A stretch of 64,000 nucleotides of DNA from Trifolium pratense (Eukaryota; Streptophyta; Magnoliopsida; Fabales; Fabaceae): NCBI RefSeq assembly GCF_020283565.1, contig NC_060061.1, positions 26,201,362 to 26,265,361 of the forward strand, written 5' to 3'. Shown here piece by piece: positions 46,894 through 56,895 of this stretch; position 1 is the first letter of the stretch, and the number at the start of each line of letters is the position of its first letter. Position numbers and translations under genes: made by a program. The notes beneath the pieces were generated by a model. The model worked only from the letters and a program-made list of their open reading frames with translations, had not been told where the DNA came from and did no database searches.

Positions 46894-48055
46894 TGATCAG
46901 TTTAATTTGGCACATATTTTATGGCTTTGTACTTTGGCATATTGGAAGCTTTTCTAGCCTAATATTAACTTTTTACCATGTTTCTAAACTTTGGGTCATA
47001 ATTGAGCTCTAATGTATTTCTTTGATTAATTTTCGGATTTAATTGCATATTGATCCTGCTCAATCTACAGGTCATAACTTGAGCTATGAGTATCGGATTG
47101 AGGTGTGCGAATATGCGTTGGAAAGATAAGAGAAAGAGCTACAACTTTCATGTTAAGGCTAGAACCCAGTTCGGAGTGCAAAGCAGTCAAATATTTACGT
47201 TTATGTTCCAGACTTTATGAAAATAATGTAATTTCGGGTCAAACTTATGTTTTTCGACCCGTAGCTTTTTAAGCCCAATTTTCTATGAGTACTTAAGCAA
47301 AAACACAGCTAGGGTTTCAAAAAATTCTGATTTCACGCAAAAAAAATAGAAAAGAAAGGCTGCTACATTCTCATGGAGAACTAGCAACCCTAGGTTGATC
47401 CATTGGTATACGGGAACATCGTTCATGACTCCTTGAGGTTCAATTCTTAATAGTAATTCAGTTTATTTATTTATTGTTTTCTCTTATCAATTCATGCTCT
47501 TTATTTATTTATGAAACTCGAATATAGTGATGCTTAATCTCTATTTTGAGTTATATATTGCGAGACTTTTCGGATTGATTCATCGCTTGTATGACTAGTT
47601 CGAATAGGAATTGATATAGGTTTTTTCGCGCTTAGCAAAAAAGGGTTGGTCGAAATCTGTCATGATACAAACCGTGTTCTAAGTGACGCTTGTTCACTAT
47701 TCATGGTTAGTTGAACACATTCTTTGCTTAATCGAATGAATTCGTATAAACTGTTTATCGCTTGTATAATCGGTCTTATAAACCAACCAAGGCATGAATA
47801 TATAAACAATATTTTATGTGAACCGAGGATAGAATCATAACGAAGTTTTCCTAAAACCAATGGATTGATCGTCTTTTTATCAATTGAATTTCTAATACTC
47901 TTTCGATCTAAACAAACCCAAAACCCCATATTTATTTGTGTTATTCATTGTTCTTATTTTTACTATTATTAAATTAGAGGTCCTTGTGAGACGACCAAGG
48001 TTAACTATCTTGTTACTACTTTTCTTAATTAAAACTTATTTTGATCACGAAACGA
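46894..48055 (+). mobile_element. Athila-like 3' LTR
   Basis: Begins TGATCAGTTTAATTTGGC right after the purine tract. It ends near GATCACGAAACGA before the target repeat ACAGT. Confidence 0.85.
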
Positions 48056-48122
48056 ACAGTGCATATTGAGCTGTTGTCATTTTAGCATTCTGTTTATCAG
48101 GTTTTTACTCTTTCCCTTTCAG

Positions 48123-48329
48123 CATGTCCTGTGTGCTATGTTCCGGTGGAGCAAGCTAGTATGCCGATCTCCCCTTCAGAGTCTCCTGTACTTCGCACTC
48201 TCACATATGCGCATGATGAAAATATGTTTCCAAGGGAACCAGAGGGCGGCTCTAATTTGGTGGATACCCTTCTCTGGAAGAAAGGGATGCTTCTTTTGAT
48301 ATAAAAGAGACCATGAAAGTGCATTCTGG
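48123..48329 (+). pseudogene. DUF616 (MUCI70/TOD1-like) gene, exon B, copy 1
   Basis: This 207-bp exon runs from a CCCTTTCAG acceptor to a GTTAGT donor. The first frame reads CPVCYVPVEQASMPISPSES, then VLRTLTYAHDE. After a one-base loss near 48255 the second frame reads SLEERDASFDIKETMKVHSG, matching the start of the DUF616 domain (typically F-x-I-x-E-x-M-x-V-H-C-G). The Cys after His is Ser here. The frameshift makes it a pseudogene. The next exons of the domain are not seen. Confidence 0.7.
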
Positions 48330-48835
48330 GTTAGTTCTTTTTTGTTGATTGTTTTAATTTTCTCATTAATTGGAGCGTAATGTTCTTGAATTTGATGAGT
48401 AAAGCATTGTTGCAATCATTGTATCTCGGTTGTTAGATAAAGATCACATGATTCGTATTTCGCGTTTGTGTTTTAATTCCAATTTGGTGAAGTAGAGAGA
48501 GACATGACATGTCTGATCTTCAATCCATCTGTCGATATGTAGTGACTGCAGGAGTTTTTTAATGCACATAATCCAAATCCAGTTTATACTCACTGAATGC
48601 ATTTTGTATGCCTTTTATCGCTTATTTTGGCTGGCATATACTACTGTCAGACTTGTCAAAGGAATGGTATGGGCATAATTCGCCAACTTCTCTATGGTGC
48701 TGGGTTTAGTTTGTTTAATTGGATTCTCAATTACTAATGCAAATATCTGTTTTATTGGAGTCTACAAATGTTGAGTCATAATTTTTCCAAATGATTAAAA
48801 TTGGATGACCCAGATGCAATGAACTTTTACCAAAA

Positions 48836-49603
48836 AAATGTGGTTTACAATATGAATTCTTATTTTATGGTCTAAATACAATTTGAATATGAATGTTTTA
48901 TTCATAACTTGAAGTTGACCCTTGATAATGATTTTCTCATAACCGTAAATTGGTGAGATGGTTGTGTGCCTCGGTGCCTTCGATGCGAAATTGAATATAT
49001 GTCCCTTGATGTCCCTAAATTGAGTTTATGTCACGATGTCCCTGAAATTTTTTTTGAAGAAACTAACTTAGCCCATCTAAATTGGCGCCAGAGAGAATCG
49101 AACTTCGACCTCAAGAGGAGCACACTCTCAAGTCCCAAGCCAATACCAATGCACCAATCCAAGTGGGTTTTCACGATGTCCCTGAAATTGATAGTCTGAA
49201 TGCAATTTCAACGTGAATGCGTCATAACTTCACATGTAAATGGAGAAGACCCTTGGTGCCTTAGATGCAAAATTGAATATATGTTCCCGATGTCCCTAAA
49301 TTTAGTTTATGTCGCACGATGTCCCTAAAATTGATAGTCTGAATGCAATTTCAATTTGAATGCTTCATAACTTCACGTGTATGTGGAGAAGACCCTTGGT
49401 GCCTTATATGCAAAATTGAATATATGTCCCTTGATGTCCCTTAATTGAGTTTATGTCGCACGATGTCCCAAAAATTGAAAGTCTGAATGCAATTCCAATG
49501 TGAGTGTTTTAGAACTTCACCTGTAAGTGGAGAAGACCCTTGGTGCCTTAGATGTAAAATTGAATATATGTTCCTGATGTCCCTTAATTGAATTTACGTC
49601 CCT
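48836..49603 (+). repeat. Short satellite array in DUF616 segment, copy 1
   Basis: It has the same degenerate edge as arrays 1 and 2 (GGTTTACAATATGAATTC), then about four units, the second interrupted by a SINE. It ends at the start of DUF616 copy 2. Confidence 0.88.
49050..49170 (-). mobile_element. tRNA-derived SINE, copy 1
   Basis: On the minus strand it has a tRNA-like head with a box B match (GTTCGATTC) and ends in an A run after AGTTTCTTC. It is flanked by an 18-bp direct repeat starting TCACGATGTCCCTGAAAT (49031-49048 and 49171-49188), which is satellite sequence. A long target repeat plus an A tail indicates L1-type retroposition. Confidence 0.85.
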
Positions 49604-50031
49604 AAATTTGGTCCCGCAATTTGTTATTTAGTACAAAATGTTGTCTGATGGTGGGTATAGCATCTCTATAGCAATGTTGCATAGCGGAATTTGGACCAAC
49701 TGAGATTGGCAACGTTGGTCATATCTCAACATCGAGATATTTTATAAATTAATATAACAAAATTGCACTATGATGAGATATGCTCGGCTTTATATGCTGT
49801 GCATATATATTAAACTCTTATATAGTTATTTACATTCAATTACTTTTGTAATATTGGTTATGACTCATGCATACTTTGAAATGTCTTTTTTTTTTTTTTT
49901 TTTGTATGTGTAACTTTGTAAACTTTTGTTAACCAATTTTAGAACTTTCATGTTGTGCTTTTGGTGTTGTGTTAAACTATATGTGGAAACATCACTAATG
50001 ACATTGAAAATACACGAGCTTTTGCCATTAG

Positions 50032-50277
50032 TACCTATGAAGCTATAGACATTGGTGGAACAATAAAACCCAAGTTAAAGGATAATAGTATATTGAGACC
50101 GACGACATTGACAAGTAGGCATAAGAGTTCATTCAGGGATCCTCCTGTTTCCCATTTACAATCTTCATATAATTTAAAAGGAGAAAATAGATCTTCCTCT
50201 ACTGCGGGGCATCTTTGTGATAATTTTGCGTTTCCTCCTCCTCCGCCGGTCAATAGAAGACGTACTGGACCACTGAC
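50032..50277 (+). pseudogene. DUF616 gene exon A, copy 2
   Basis: 246 bp, same borders as copy 1, starting TYEAIDIGGTIKPKLKD. It differs from copy 1 at a few codons (EAIDIGG versus EPIDIGR; ENRSS versus ENGSS). Confidence 0.65.
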
Positions 50278-50450
50278 GTAAGTTTGGCTTTGTGATATTT
50301 TTCAGTTGCGACTTTGCTTTCAATTTTTAACTAACAAAATTGTATCTATTTTGAATGTGTGCAATAGCATCTGTATATCGAACACAGTGCATATTGAGCT
50401 GTTGTCATTTTAGCATTCTGTTTATCAGGTTTTTACTCTTTCCCTTTCAG

Positions 50451-50657
50451 CATGTCCTGTGTGCTATGTTCCGGTGGAGCAAGCTAGTATGCCGATCTCC
50501 CCATCATAGTCTCCTGTACTTCGCACTCTCACATATGCGCATGATGAAAATATGTTTCCAAGGGAACCAGAGGGCGGCTCTGATTTGGTGGATACCCTTT
50601 TCTGGAAGAAAGGGATGCTTCTTTTGATATAAAAGAGACCATGAAAGTGCATTCTGG
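50451..50657 (+). pseudogene. DUF616 gene exon B, copy 2
   Basis: 207 bp. It has the same frame change between the GGSD and SLEERD segments as copy 1, so the lesion predates the duplication. Confidence 0.7.
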
Positions 50658-51163
50658 GTTAATTCTTTTTTGTTGATTGTTTTAATTTTCTCATTAATTG
50701 GAGCGTAATGTTCTTGAATTTGATGAGTAAAGCATTGTTGCAATCATTGTATCTCGGTTGTTAGATAAAGATCACATGATTCTTATTTCGCGTTTGTGTT
50801 TTAATTCCAATTTGGTGAAGTAGAGAGAGACATGACATGTCTGATCTTCAATCCATCTGTCGATATGTAGTGACTGCAGGAGTTTTTTAATGCACATAAT
50901 CCAAATCCAGTTTATACTCACTGAATGCATTTTGTATGCCTTTTATCGCTTATTTTGGCTGGCATATACTACTGTCAGACTTGTCAAAGGAATGGTTTGG
51001 GCATAATTCGCCAACTTCTCTATGGTGCTGGGTTTAGTTTGTTTAATTGGATTCTCAATTACTGATGCAAATATTTGTTTTATTGGAGTCTACAAATGTT
51101 GAGTCATAATTTTTCCAAATGATTAAAATTGGATGACCCAGATGCGATGAACTTTTACCAAAA

Positions 51164-51615
51164 AAATGTGGTTTACAATATGAATTCTTATTTTATGGTC
51201 TAAATACAATTTGAATATGAATGTTTTATTCATAACTTGAAGTCGACCCATGATAATGATTTTCTCATAACCGTAAATTGGTGAGATGGTTGTGTGCCTT
51301 GGTGCCTTCGATGCGAAATTGAATATATGTCCCTTGATGTCCCTAAATTGAGTTTATGTCACGATGTCCCTGAATTTTTTTTTGAAGAAACTAACTTAGC
51401 CCATCTAAATTGGCGCCAGAGATAATCGAACTTCAACCTCAAGAGGAGCACACTCTCAAGTCCCAAGCCAATACCAATGCACCAATCCAAGTGGGTTTTC
51501 ACGATGTCCCTGAAATTGATAGTCTGAATGCAATTTCAACGTGAATGCGTCATAACTTCACATGTAAATGGAGAAGACCCTTGGTGCCTTAGATGCAAAA
51601 TTGAATATATGTTCC
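51164..51615 (+). repeat. Short satellite array in DUF616 segment, copy 2 (truncated)
   Basis: Edge unit, SINE and one further unit, cut at TTGAATATATGTTCC by the Sirevirus fragment. Confidence 0.88.
51377..51498 (-). mobile_element. tRNA-derived SINE, copy 2
   Basis: Same position and orientation within the satellite as copy 1, with a few substitutions. It was present before the segment was duplicated. Confidence 0.85.
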
Positions 51616-53308
51616 AAATTCTGTTGAAAACCTAGGTTTAGAGAAACCTACTGTGTCTGAAAATTTGGGGAAAAGTGTTCCTAACTCCCCTATTGCTGTT
51701 AATACTGATGTTGATGCTGTTACTGAGACTAATGTTGATGCCTCTACTGAGTCGCCCACAAAAATTGACACTGAGACACATGTTATGCCAAGTGCTGCAA
51801 CACATGGCGCTACGCCAAATGTGGTGCCAGATGTTACCACATCTTTGGCACAGGAAAATTTGGTTGACTATTCTGAGTCAGATGAGAGTCCCCCACCTAA
51901 GGCTACTGATAAAGAAACTGTTCCTGATAAAGCTGTGAATGATAATCCAGAGGTTATACTTGTTAATGAAACTACTGCCAGTGATAAGGCTGTCCCTACA
52001 AACTCTGAGGCTAGTGTGGCTAGGAGGACTAGAAGTAGGGTTAATAAAGGTGTAGAGACTGCTAGTACACCTGTCCAAACACCCAAAACCTCTAAGGCTG
52101 GAAAGGCTACTGGTAAAAAGCCTGTGTATGGACCTCCAAAACCTGTCAGTAAAGTGGTCCCTAGGTCAGAGACCAAGAAAAGAAAAGCTCCTCCAACTAG
52201 TGATTCTGATTTTGAACCAGAGACAGATGTTGCTGCATCTGGCAGCACATCTAGGAAGAGTATAGGAAGAAAGAAGGTCCCTCAAACAGTTCCCTATGCT
52301 CCTTTAGACAATATATCATTTCATCTGGAAAATGGTTCTGCAAGATGGAAATTTGTGTATCACAGGAGGCTGGCTCTAGAAAGGAATTTGAAAGATGATA
52401 TTCTTGAATGTCCTCTTGTTGTTGAAGCTCTTGAGTATGCAGGTTTGATGAAAACAGTGGTTGGTTTGGACAAGTGCTATGACAGGCTTGTCAAGGAATT
52501 TTTGATTAATGTGGCTGCAAACTGTAATGATCCAGCAAGTCCTGAATACAGGCAGGTTTTTGTTCGAGGAAAGTGTGTTAAATTCTCTCCAACTGTGATC
52601 AACCAATATTTGCAAAGGGATTCTGAAGAAGTGGCTCCTCTGAAAGTCACAGACAATGAAATCTGCAAGGTCCTCACTGGTGGAAAAATTAAAGTGTGGC
52701 CAAGCAAGGCAAAGCTGTCTGCAACTTCCCTCTCACCATTCTATGCTGTTTTAAATAGGATTGCTGCCCATAATTGGGTACCAACCACCCACTCAGGTGA
52801 TATTGCAAGAGGATTGGGTAAGTTCATTTATGCTGTGGGTACCAAGGCCAATTTTGACTATGGAGCTTATTTCTTTCAAGAAACTTTGAGCCATGCTTTA
52901 ACATATGCTGTTGAGAAACCAGTTGCTTTTCCCACTCTGCTATGCAATATTATGCTTGAACAACACCCAGATATACTAAGAAGTTCTGATGTTCCTTGCA
53001 AAAGGAAAGAGGTGTTGGTGATTGAGCAGAGACTGCTGGATGGGACAAATGTTGCAGCAGGTGTTGGCACATCTGTCCAGGCTGGAGTACTCTCTAGGAA
53101 GCAGATGATTGCAGACTTGACTGAGACCAGCAGAGCTCTTGAGGCCAGGAAGCTGAAAATAGACCGTGTGATTGAGGCACTCAAGGCTGAGGAAGCTGCT
53201 GAAATGGCTGAGGGTGAGCTAGATGGACAAGAAGGAAAAGAGGCTAGTGAGTCTGAGGATGGTTCTGAGGATGTGATGGAGGACTCTGATGAAAGTTCTT
53301 CAATCTGA
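51616..53308 (+). CDS. Sirevirus env-like ORF, 5'-truncated but otherwise open
   Basis: The frame is open from the junction to a TGA at 53306-53308; the first in-frame start-like codon (GTG) is at 51653. The order is a Ser/Thr/Pro-rich acidic part, a basic stretch (RRTRSR, PKPVSKVVPRSETKKRK), the conserved block WKFVYHRRLALERNLKDD, a globular middle part, a charged helical segment and an acidic tail ending DESSSI. It shows the continuous sequence across the sites broken in the copy at 5814-8988. No clear signal peptide or membrane segment is visible. With its N-terminus missing it is probably not expressed as such. Confidence 0.85.
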
Positions 53309-54149
53309 TTTCTGATGTTTCCTTATATTTGTTTCTGATGTACTTTTGGTGTTTCTTTTGTTGTTCCTTTATGGGCTAGGCCCTGAATTTCTAGCACCTG
53401 TGTGTGCTCTATGGTCTGTAATAACTGCACACTGATATTCTCTATGCTCTGGTACAATATGATTTCCTATTCATGATGTTTGTCTAAATTGTGGCTAAAA
53501 AGGGGGAGTAGTGTGTGTTAGTGTGTGTGTGTGCCAAGTGTGTGGACAGATGTTCTCACATCTGACATCTGGAGACACTGTTGACTGTTTTTGCATGAAT
53601 TGTTCGTATGCTCGTATTGAGGGGGAGTGTGAGTAATATGCATGTACTGAGGGGGAGTAGTAAATATTCTTTCTCTATCTGGTGTGTGTATGCATGAATT
53701 CAGGGGGAGTGTGAGTGAAATTATCTCTTGATCGCCTGAATGTATTTGATGACAAATGTTGTGTCAAGTGTTATGGCACCTGACTATTGAGTCCACTATC
53801 TATTATGACTGAGAATTTATTCTTCTCAGATGCTTATGGGAATTTATTTTTCCCTGTTGGTCTTATGTTGAAGAAATGCGCTTTACACTATTAGGAGTTT
53901 ATTTCTCCTACTTCTAAGCATCTACTATGGGAGTTTATTTCTCCTTTGTGTTGTTCCATGAGGCTAGTTGTGTTTTATTCCGCTGTTGCATTGCCTCTGA
54001 TGCTACTTGACTATCTTGGAAGTAGTTTTATTATGTGTTACTTTCTTTCCTAGTTGTGTGTTCATGTTGACTCGAAGGAAAGGTAATACTGTATCTCTCT
54101 ATATACTGGTCTAATATTGTTTTAGCCAAAATTTGCCAAAGGGGGAGAT
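53309..54149 (+). promoter_or_regulatory. Sirevirus multiple polypurine tract region
   Basis: Non-coding. The tract GGGGGAG occurs at about 53502, 53620, 53650, 53703 and 54141, in the same arrangement as the minus-strand element. The last tract adjoins the LTR. Confidence 0.88.
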
Positions 54150-55190
54150 TGTTGGGTTTTTGTATGATTGGCTACATTTTGCAAAAACATATTTTAGCCA
54201 AGTGTTGAGACAAGTGTGCTGACCCCAAGTGTTGTGACAAATGTTGTGACACTTTGGAACAACACCTGACTCTGTTCTACGCGCGCCAGCTGGATGTTTT
54301 TATTTTCTACTCAATCTTTTGAAGATCTGTTTGAAGAATTGTTTCACGGTTTCTTACAGAAGAAGGCGCACGTGTTTAATGTGTTTCATGAGGCAGCCAA
54401 ACCCTAGTTTTATTTTCCAAAGGAATTATATTTTTGGAAAATATATTTTTGCGGTTTCAAAAATATAACTATTGGTTTCAAAAATATATCACTGCTGCCG
54501 CAATTCTAGAAGCCCTAATTTTGTCTTGAAGCCCAAGTCATTCTACTACTATAAATACGAAGGCAAGCATATGGTTTCAAGCATCTAAAATCGAGTCTTA
54601 CAAAGCGTGTGTTTTAGGGATTTTAGAGTGTTAATTGTGAGCCTATCTTGTGTCTCATTGATGCAAGCTTAGGACCTGAGTGTTATTGAGTTGTAAGTGT
54701 GAACTTCTCCTAAGCTTTGAAGTACGGAGATTGTTCTATTGTGTTGTGTGGTTCACTCGCAAGCTTTTAAGCAAGAGTGAATCCTAGTTTCTTAGGAGTG
54801 TGTCTCCACCTGTTGTGTTTGTGAAATTGAATAGCAGCGCTGTCTGTGTTGCTAAGGTGGGAATTGGGACGGGGTCTCATATCTAGGAGTTCCTAGGTAG
54901 AAGTGTCATTGGGTAGTGATTAAGTGAGAAGTTGTAAACGGGTGAGTTTAGCTTCGAAGTAATACTGCTGATAGTGGACTTCATTCCTGGATTGGTATCC
55001 CCCAGAGTAGGCTTTAGGCTGAACTGGGTTAACAACTCTCGTGTGTTATTTACTTTACTGTTTGTATTGTTTTATGTTATTTACTCTGTTTATAGACAAG
55101 TGTTGGCGCACCAGTGACAACATCTGTCTACAACAGACAAGTGTTGCTACACCTTGAGCAACACCTGTTCACTGTGTGCCAGGAATTTCA
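54150..55190 (+). mobile_element. Sirevirus 3' LTR (truncated element)
   Basis: Runs TGTTGGG to TTTCA, 1041 bp, with a TATA box at 54550-54557. It differs at many positions from the 3962-5001 and 14188-15227 LTRs, so it derives from a separate insertion. Confidence 0.93.
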
Positions 55191-56073
55191 GTTTGTCTTT
55201 GTGATATTTTTCAGTTGCGACTTTACTTTCAATTTTTAACTAACAAAATTGTATCTATTTTGAATGTGTGCAATAGCATCTGTATATCGAACACAATGCA
55301 TATTGAGCTGTTGTCATTTTAGCATTCTGTTTATCAGGTTTTTACTCTTTCCCTTTCAGCATGTCCTGTGTGCTATGTTCCGGTGGAGCAAGCTAGTATG
55401 CCGATCTCCCCATCAGAGTCTCCTGTACTTCGCACTCTCACATATGCGCATGATGAAAATATGTTTCCAAGGGAACCAGAGGGCGGCTCTGATTTGGTGG
55501 ATACCCTTCTCTGGAAGAAAGGGATGCTTCTTTTGATATAAAAGAGACCATGAAAGTGCATTCTGGGTTAATTCTTTTTTGTTGATTGTTTTAATTTTCT
55601 CATTAATTGGAGCGTAATGTTCTTGAATTTGATGAGTAAAGCATTGTTGCAATCATTGTATCTCGGTTGTTAGATAAAGATCACATGATTCGTATTTCGC
55701 GTTTGTGTTTTAATTCCAATTTGGTGAAGTAGAGAGAGACATGACATGTCTGATCTTCAATCCATCTGTCGATATGTAGTGACTGCAGGAGTTTTTTAAT
55801 GCACAAAATCCAAATCCAGTTTATACTCACTGAATGCATTTTGTATGCCTTTTATCGCTTATTTTGGCTGGCATATACTACTGTCAGACTTGTCAAAGGA
55901 ATGGTTTGGGCATAATTCGCCAACTTCTCTATGGTGCTGAGTTTAGTTTGTTTAATTGGATTCTCAATTACTTATGCAAATATTTGTTTTATTGGAGTCT
56001 ACAAATGTTGAGTCATAATTTTTCCAAATGATTAAAATTGGATGACCCTGATGCAATGAACTTTTACCAAAAA
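55191..56073 (+). repeat. DUF616-gene segment, copy 3 (exon A missing)
   Basis: It starts in the intron just 3' of exon A (GTTTGTCTTTGTGATATTT), directly after the Sirevirus LTR, and continues with exon B and downstream sequence. Confidence 0.9.
55360..55566 (+). pseudogene. DUF616 gene exon B, copy 3
   Basis: 207 bp, same borders and same frame change as copies 1 and 2. Confidence 0.7.
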
Positions 56074-56895
56074 AATGTGGTTTACAATATGAATTCTTAT
56101 TTTATGGTCTAAATACAATTTGAATATGAATGTTTTATTCATAACTTGAAGTCGACCCTTGATAATAATGATTTTCTCATAACCGTAAATTGGTGAGATG
56201 GTTGTGTGCCTTGGTGCCTTCGATGCGAAATTGAATATATGTCCCTTGATGTCCCTAAATTGAGTTTATGTCACGATGTCCCTGAATTTTTTTTTGAAGA
56301 AACTAACTTAGCCCATCTAAATTGGCGCCAGAGAGAATCGAACTTCAGACCTCAAGAGGAGCTCACTCTCTAGTCCCAAGCCAATACCAATGCACCAACC
56401 CAAGTGGGTTTTCACGATGTCCCTGAAATTGATAGTCTGAATGCAATTTCAACGTGAATGCGTCATAACTTCACATGTAAATGGAGAAGACCCTTGGTGC
56501 CTTAGATGCAAAATTGAATATATGTCCCTAAATTGAGTATATGTCCCACGATGTCCCTAAAATTGATAGTTTGAATGCAATTTCAATGTTAATGCTTCAT
56601 AACTTCACTTGTAAGTGGAGAAGACCCTTGGCGCCTTAGATGCAAAATTGAATATATGTCCCTCGATGTCCCAAATTGAGTTTTTGTCTCATGATGTCCT
56701 TAAAATTGATAGTCTGAATGCAATTTCAATGTGAATGCTTCATAACTTTGCATGTAAGTGGAGAAGACCTTTTGGTGCTTTAGATGCAAAATTGAATATA
56801 TTTTCCTTGATGTCCCTAAATTGAGTTTTATGTCTCAAGATGTCCCTAAAATTGATAGTCTGAATGTAATTTCAATGTGAATGTTTCATAACTGA
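56074..56895 (+). repeat. Short satellite array in DUF616 segment, copy 3
   Basis: Edge unit, SINE-bearing unit and about three more units, ending near TGTTTCATAACTGACATTGG. Confidence 0.88.
56289..56411 (-). mobile_element. tRNA-derived SINE, copy 3
   Basis: Same position as copies 1 and 2, with a one-base insertion in the box B region (ACTTCAGACC versus ACTTCGACC on the plus strand). Confidence 0.83.

Larger units (their letters stand above)
43076..48055 (+). mobile_element. Non-autonomous Athila-like LTR retrotransposon
   Basis: The LTRs are about 1.16 kb (43076-44236 and 46894-48055), both starting TGATCAG, with a tRNA-Asp primer site and the purine tract GTGTGGGGGAA before the 3' LTR. 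The target repeat ACAGT is at 43071-43075 and 48056-48060. The paralogous copy at about 50390 has the uninterrupted site. The exact 3' edge is uncertain by a few bases because it does not end in CA. The internal region has only degenerate gag-like frames and no RT, so it depends on another element. Confidence 0.88.
42293..48835 (+). repeat. DUF616-gene segment, copy 1
   Basis: The segment contains intron sequence, exon A, an intron with a nested Athila-like element, exon B and downstream sequence. The first 425 bp (GGTCCCGCAATTTGTTATT onwards) has no gene and recurs before exon A in copy 2. The 500 bp after exon B is non-coding as far as I can see and recurs in copies 2 and 3. Confidence 0.88.
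49604..51163 (+). repeat. DUF616-gene segment, copy 2
   Basis: A tandem copy of 42293-48835 without the Athila-like element; exon A, the short intron and exon B are contiguous. Few differences from copy 1 are seen. Confidence 0.9.
51616..55190 (+). mobile_element. 5'-truncated Sirevirus (env-like gene plus 3' LTR)
   Basis: Same family as the element at 3962-15227 but on the plus strand. It begins inside the env-like gene, abruptly after satellite sequence, and ends with a complete 3' LTR. No 5' LTR, gag or pol is present. No target repeat is visible because the left side was lost. Confidence 0.93.

Noticed and set aside
49050..49170. tRNA gene
   Set aside because: Box B is recognisable but no cloverleaf forms, and the A tail and 18-bp target repeat show a SINE.
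51616..53308. A functional viral envelope gene
   Set aside because: It is the env-like ORF of a Sirevirus, with its N-terminal part missing, and no clear signal peptide or membrane anchor. An envelope role is unproven for the family.
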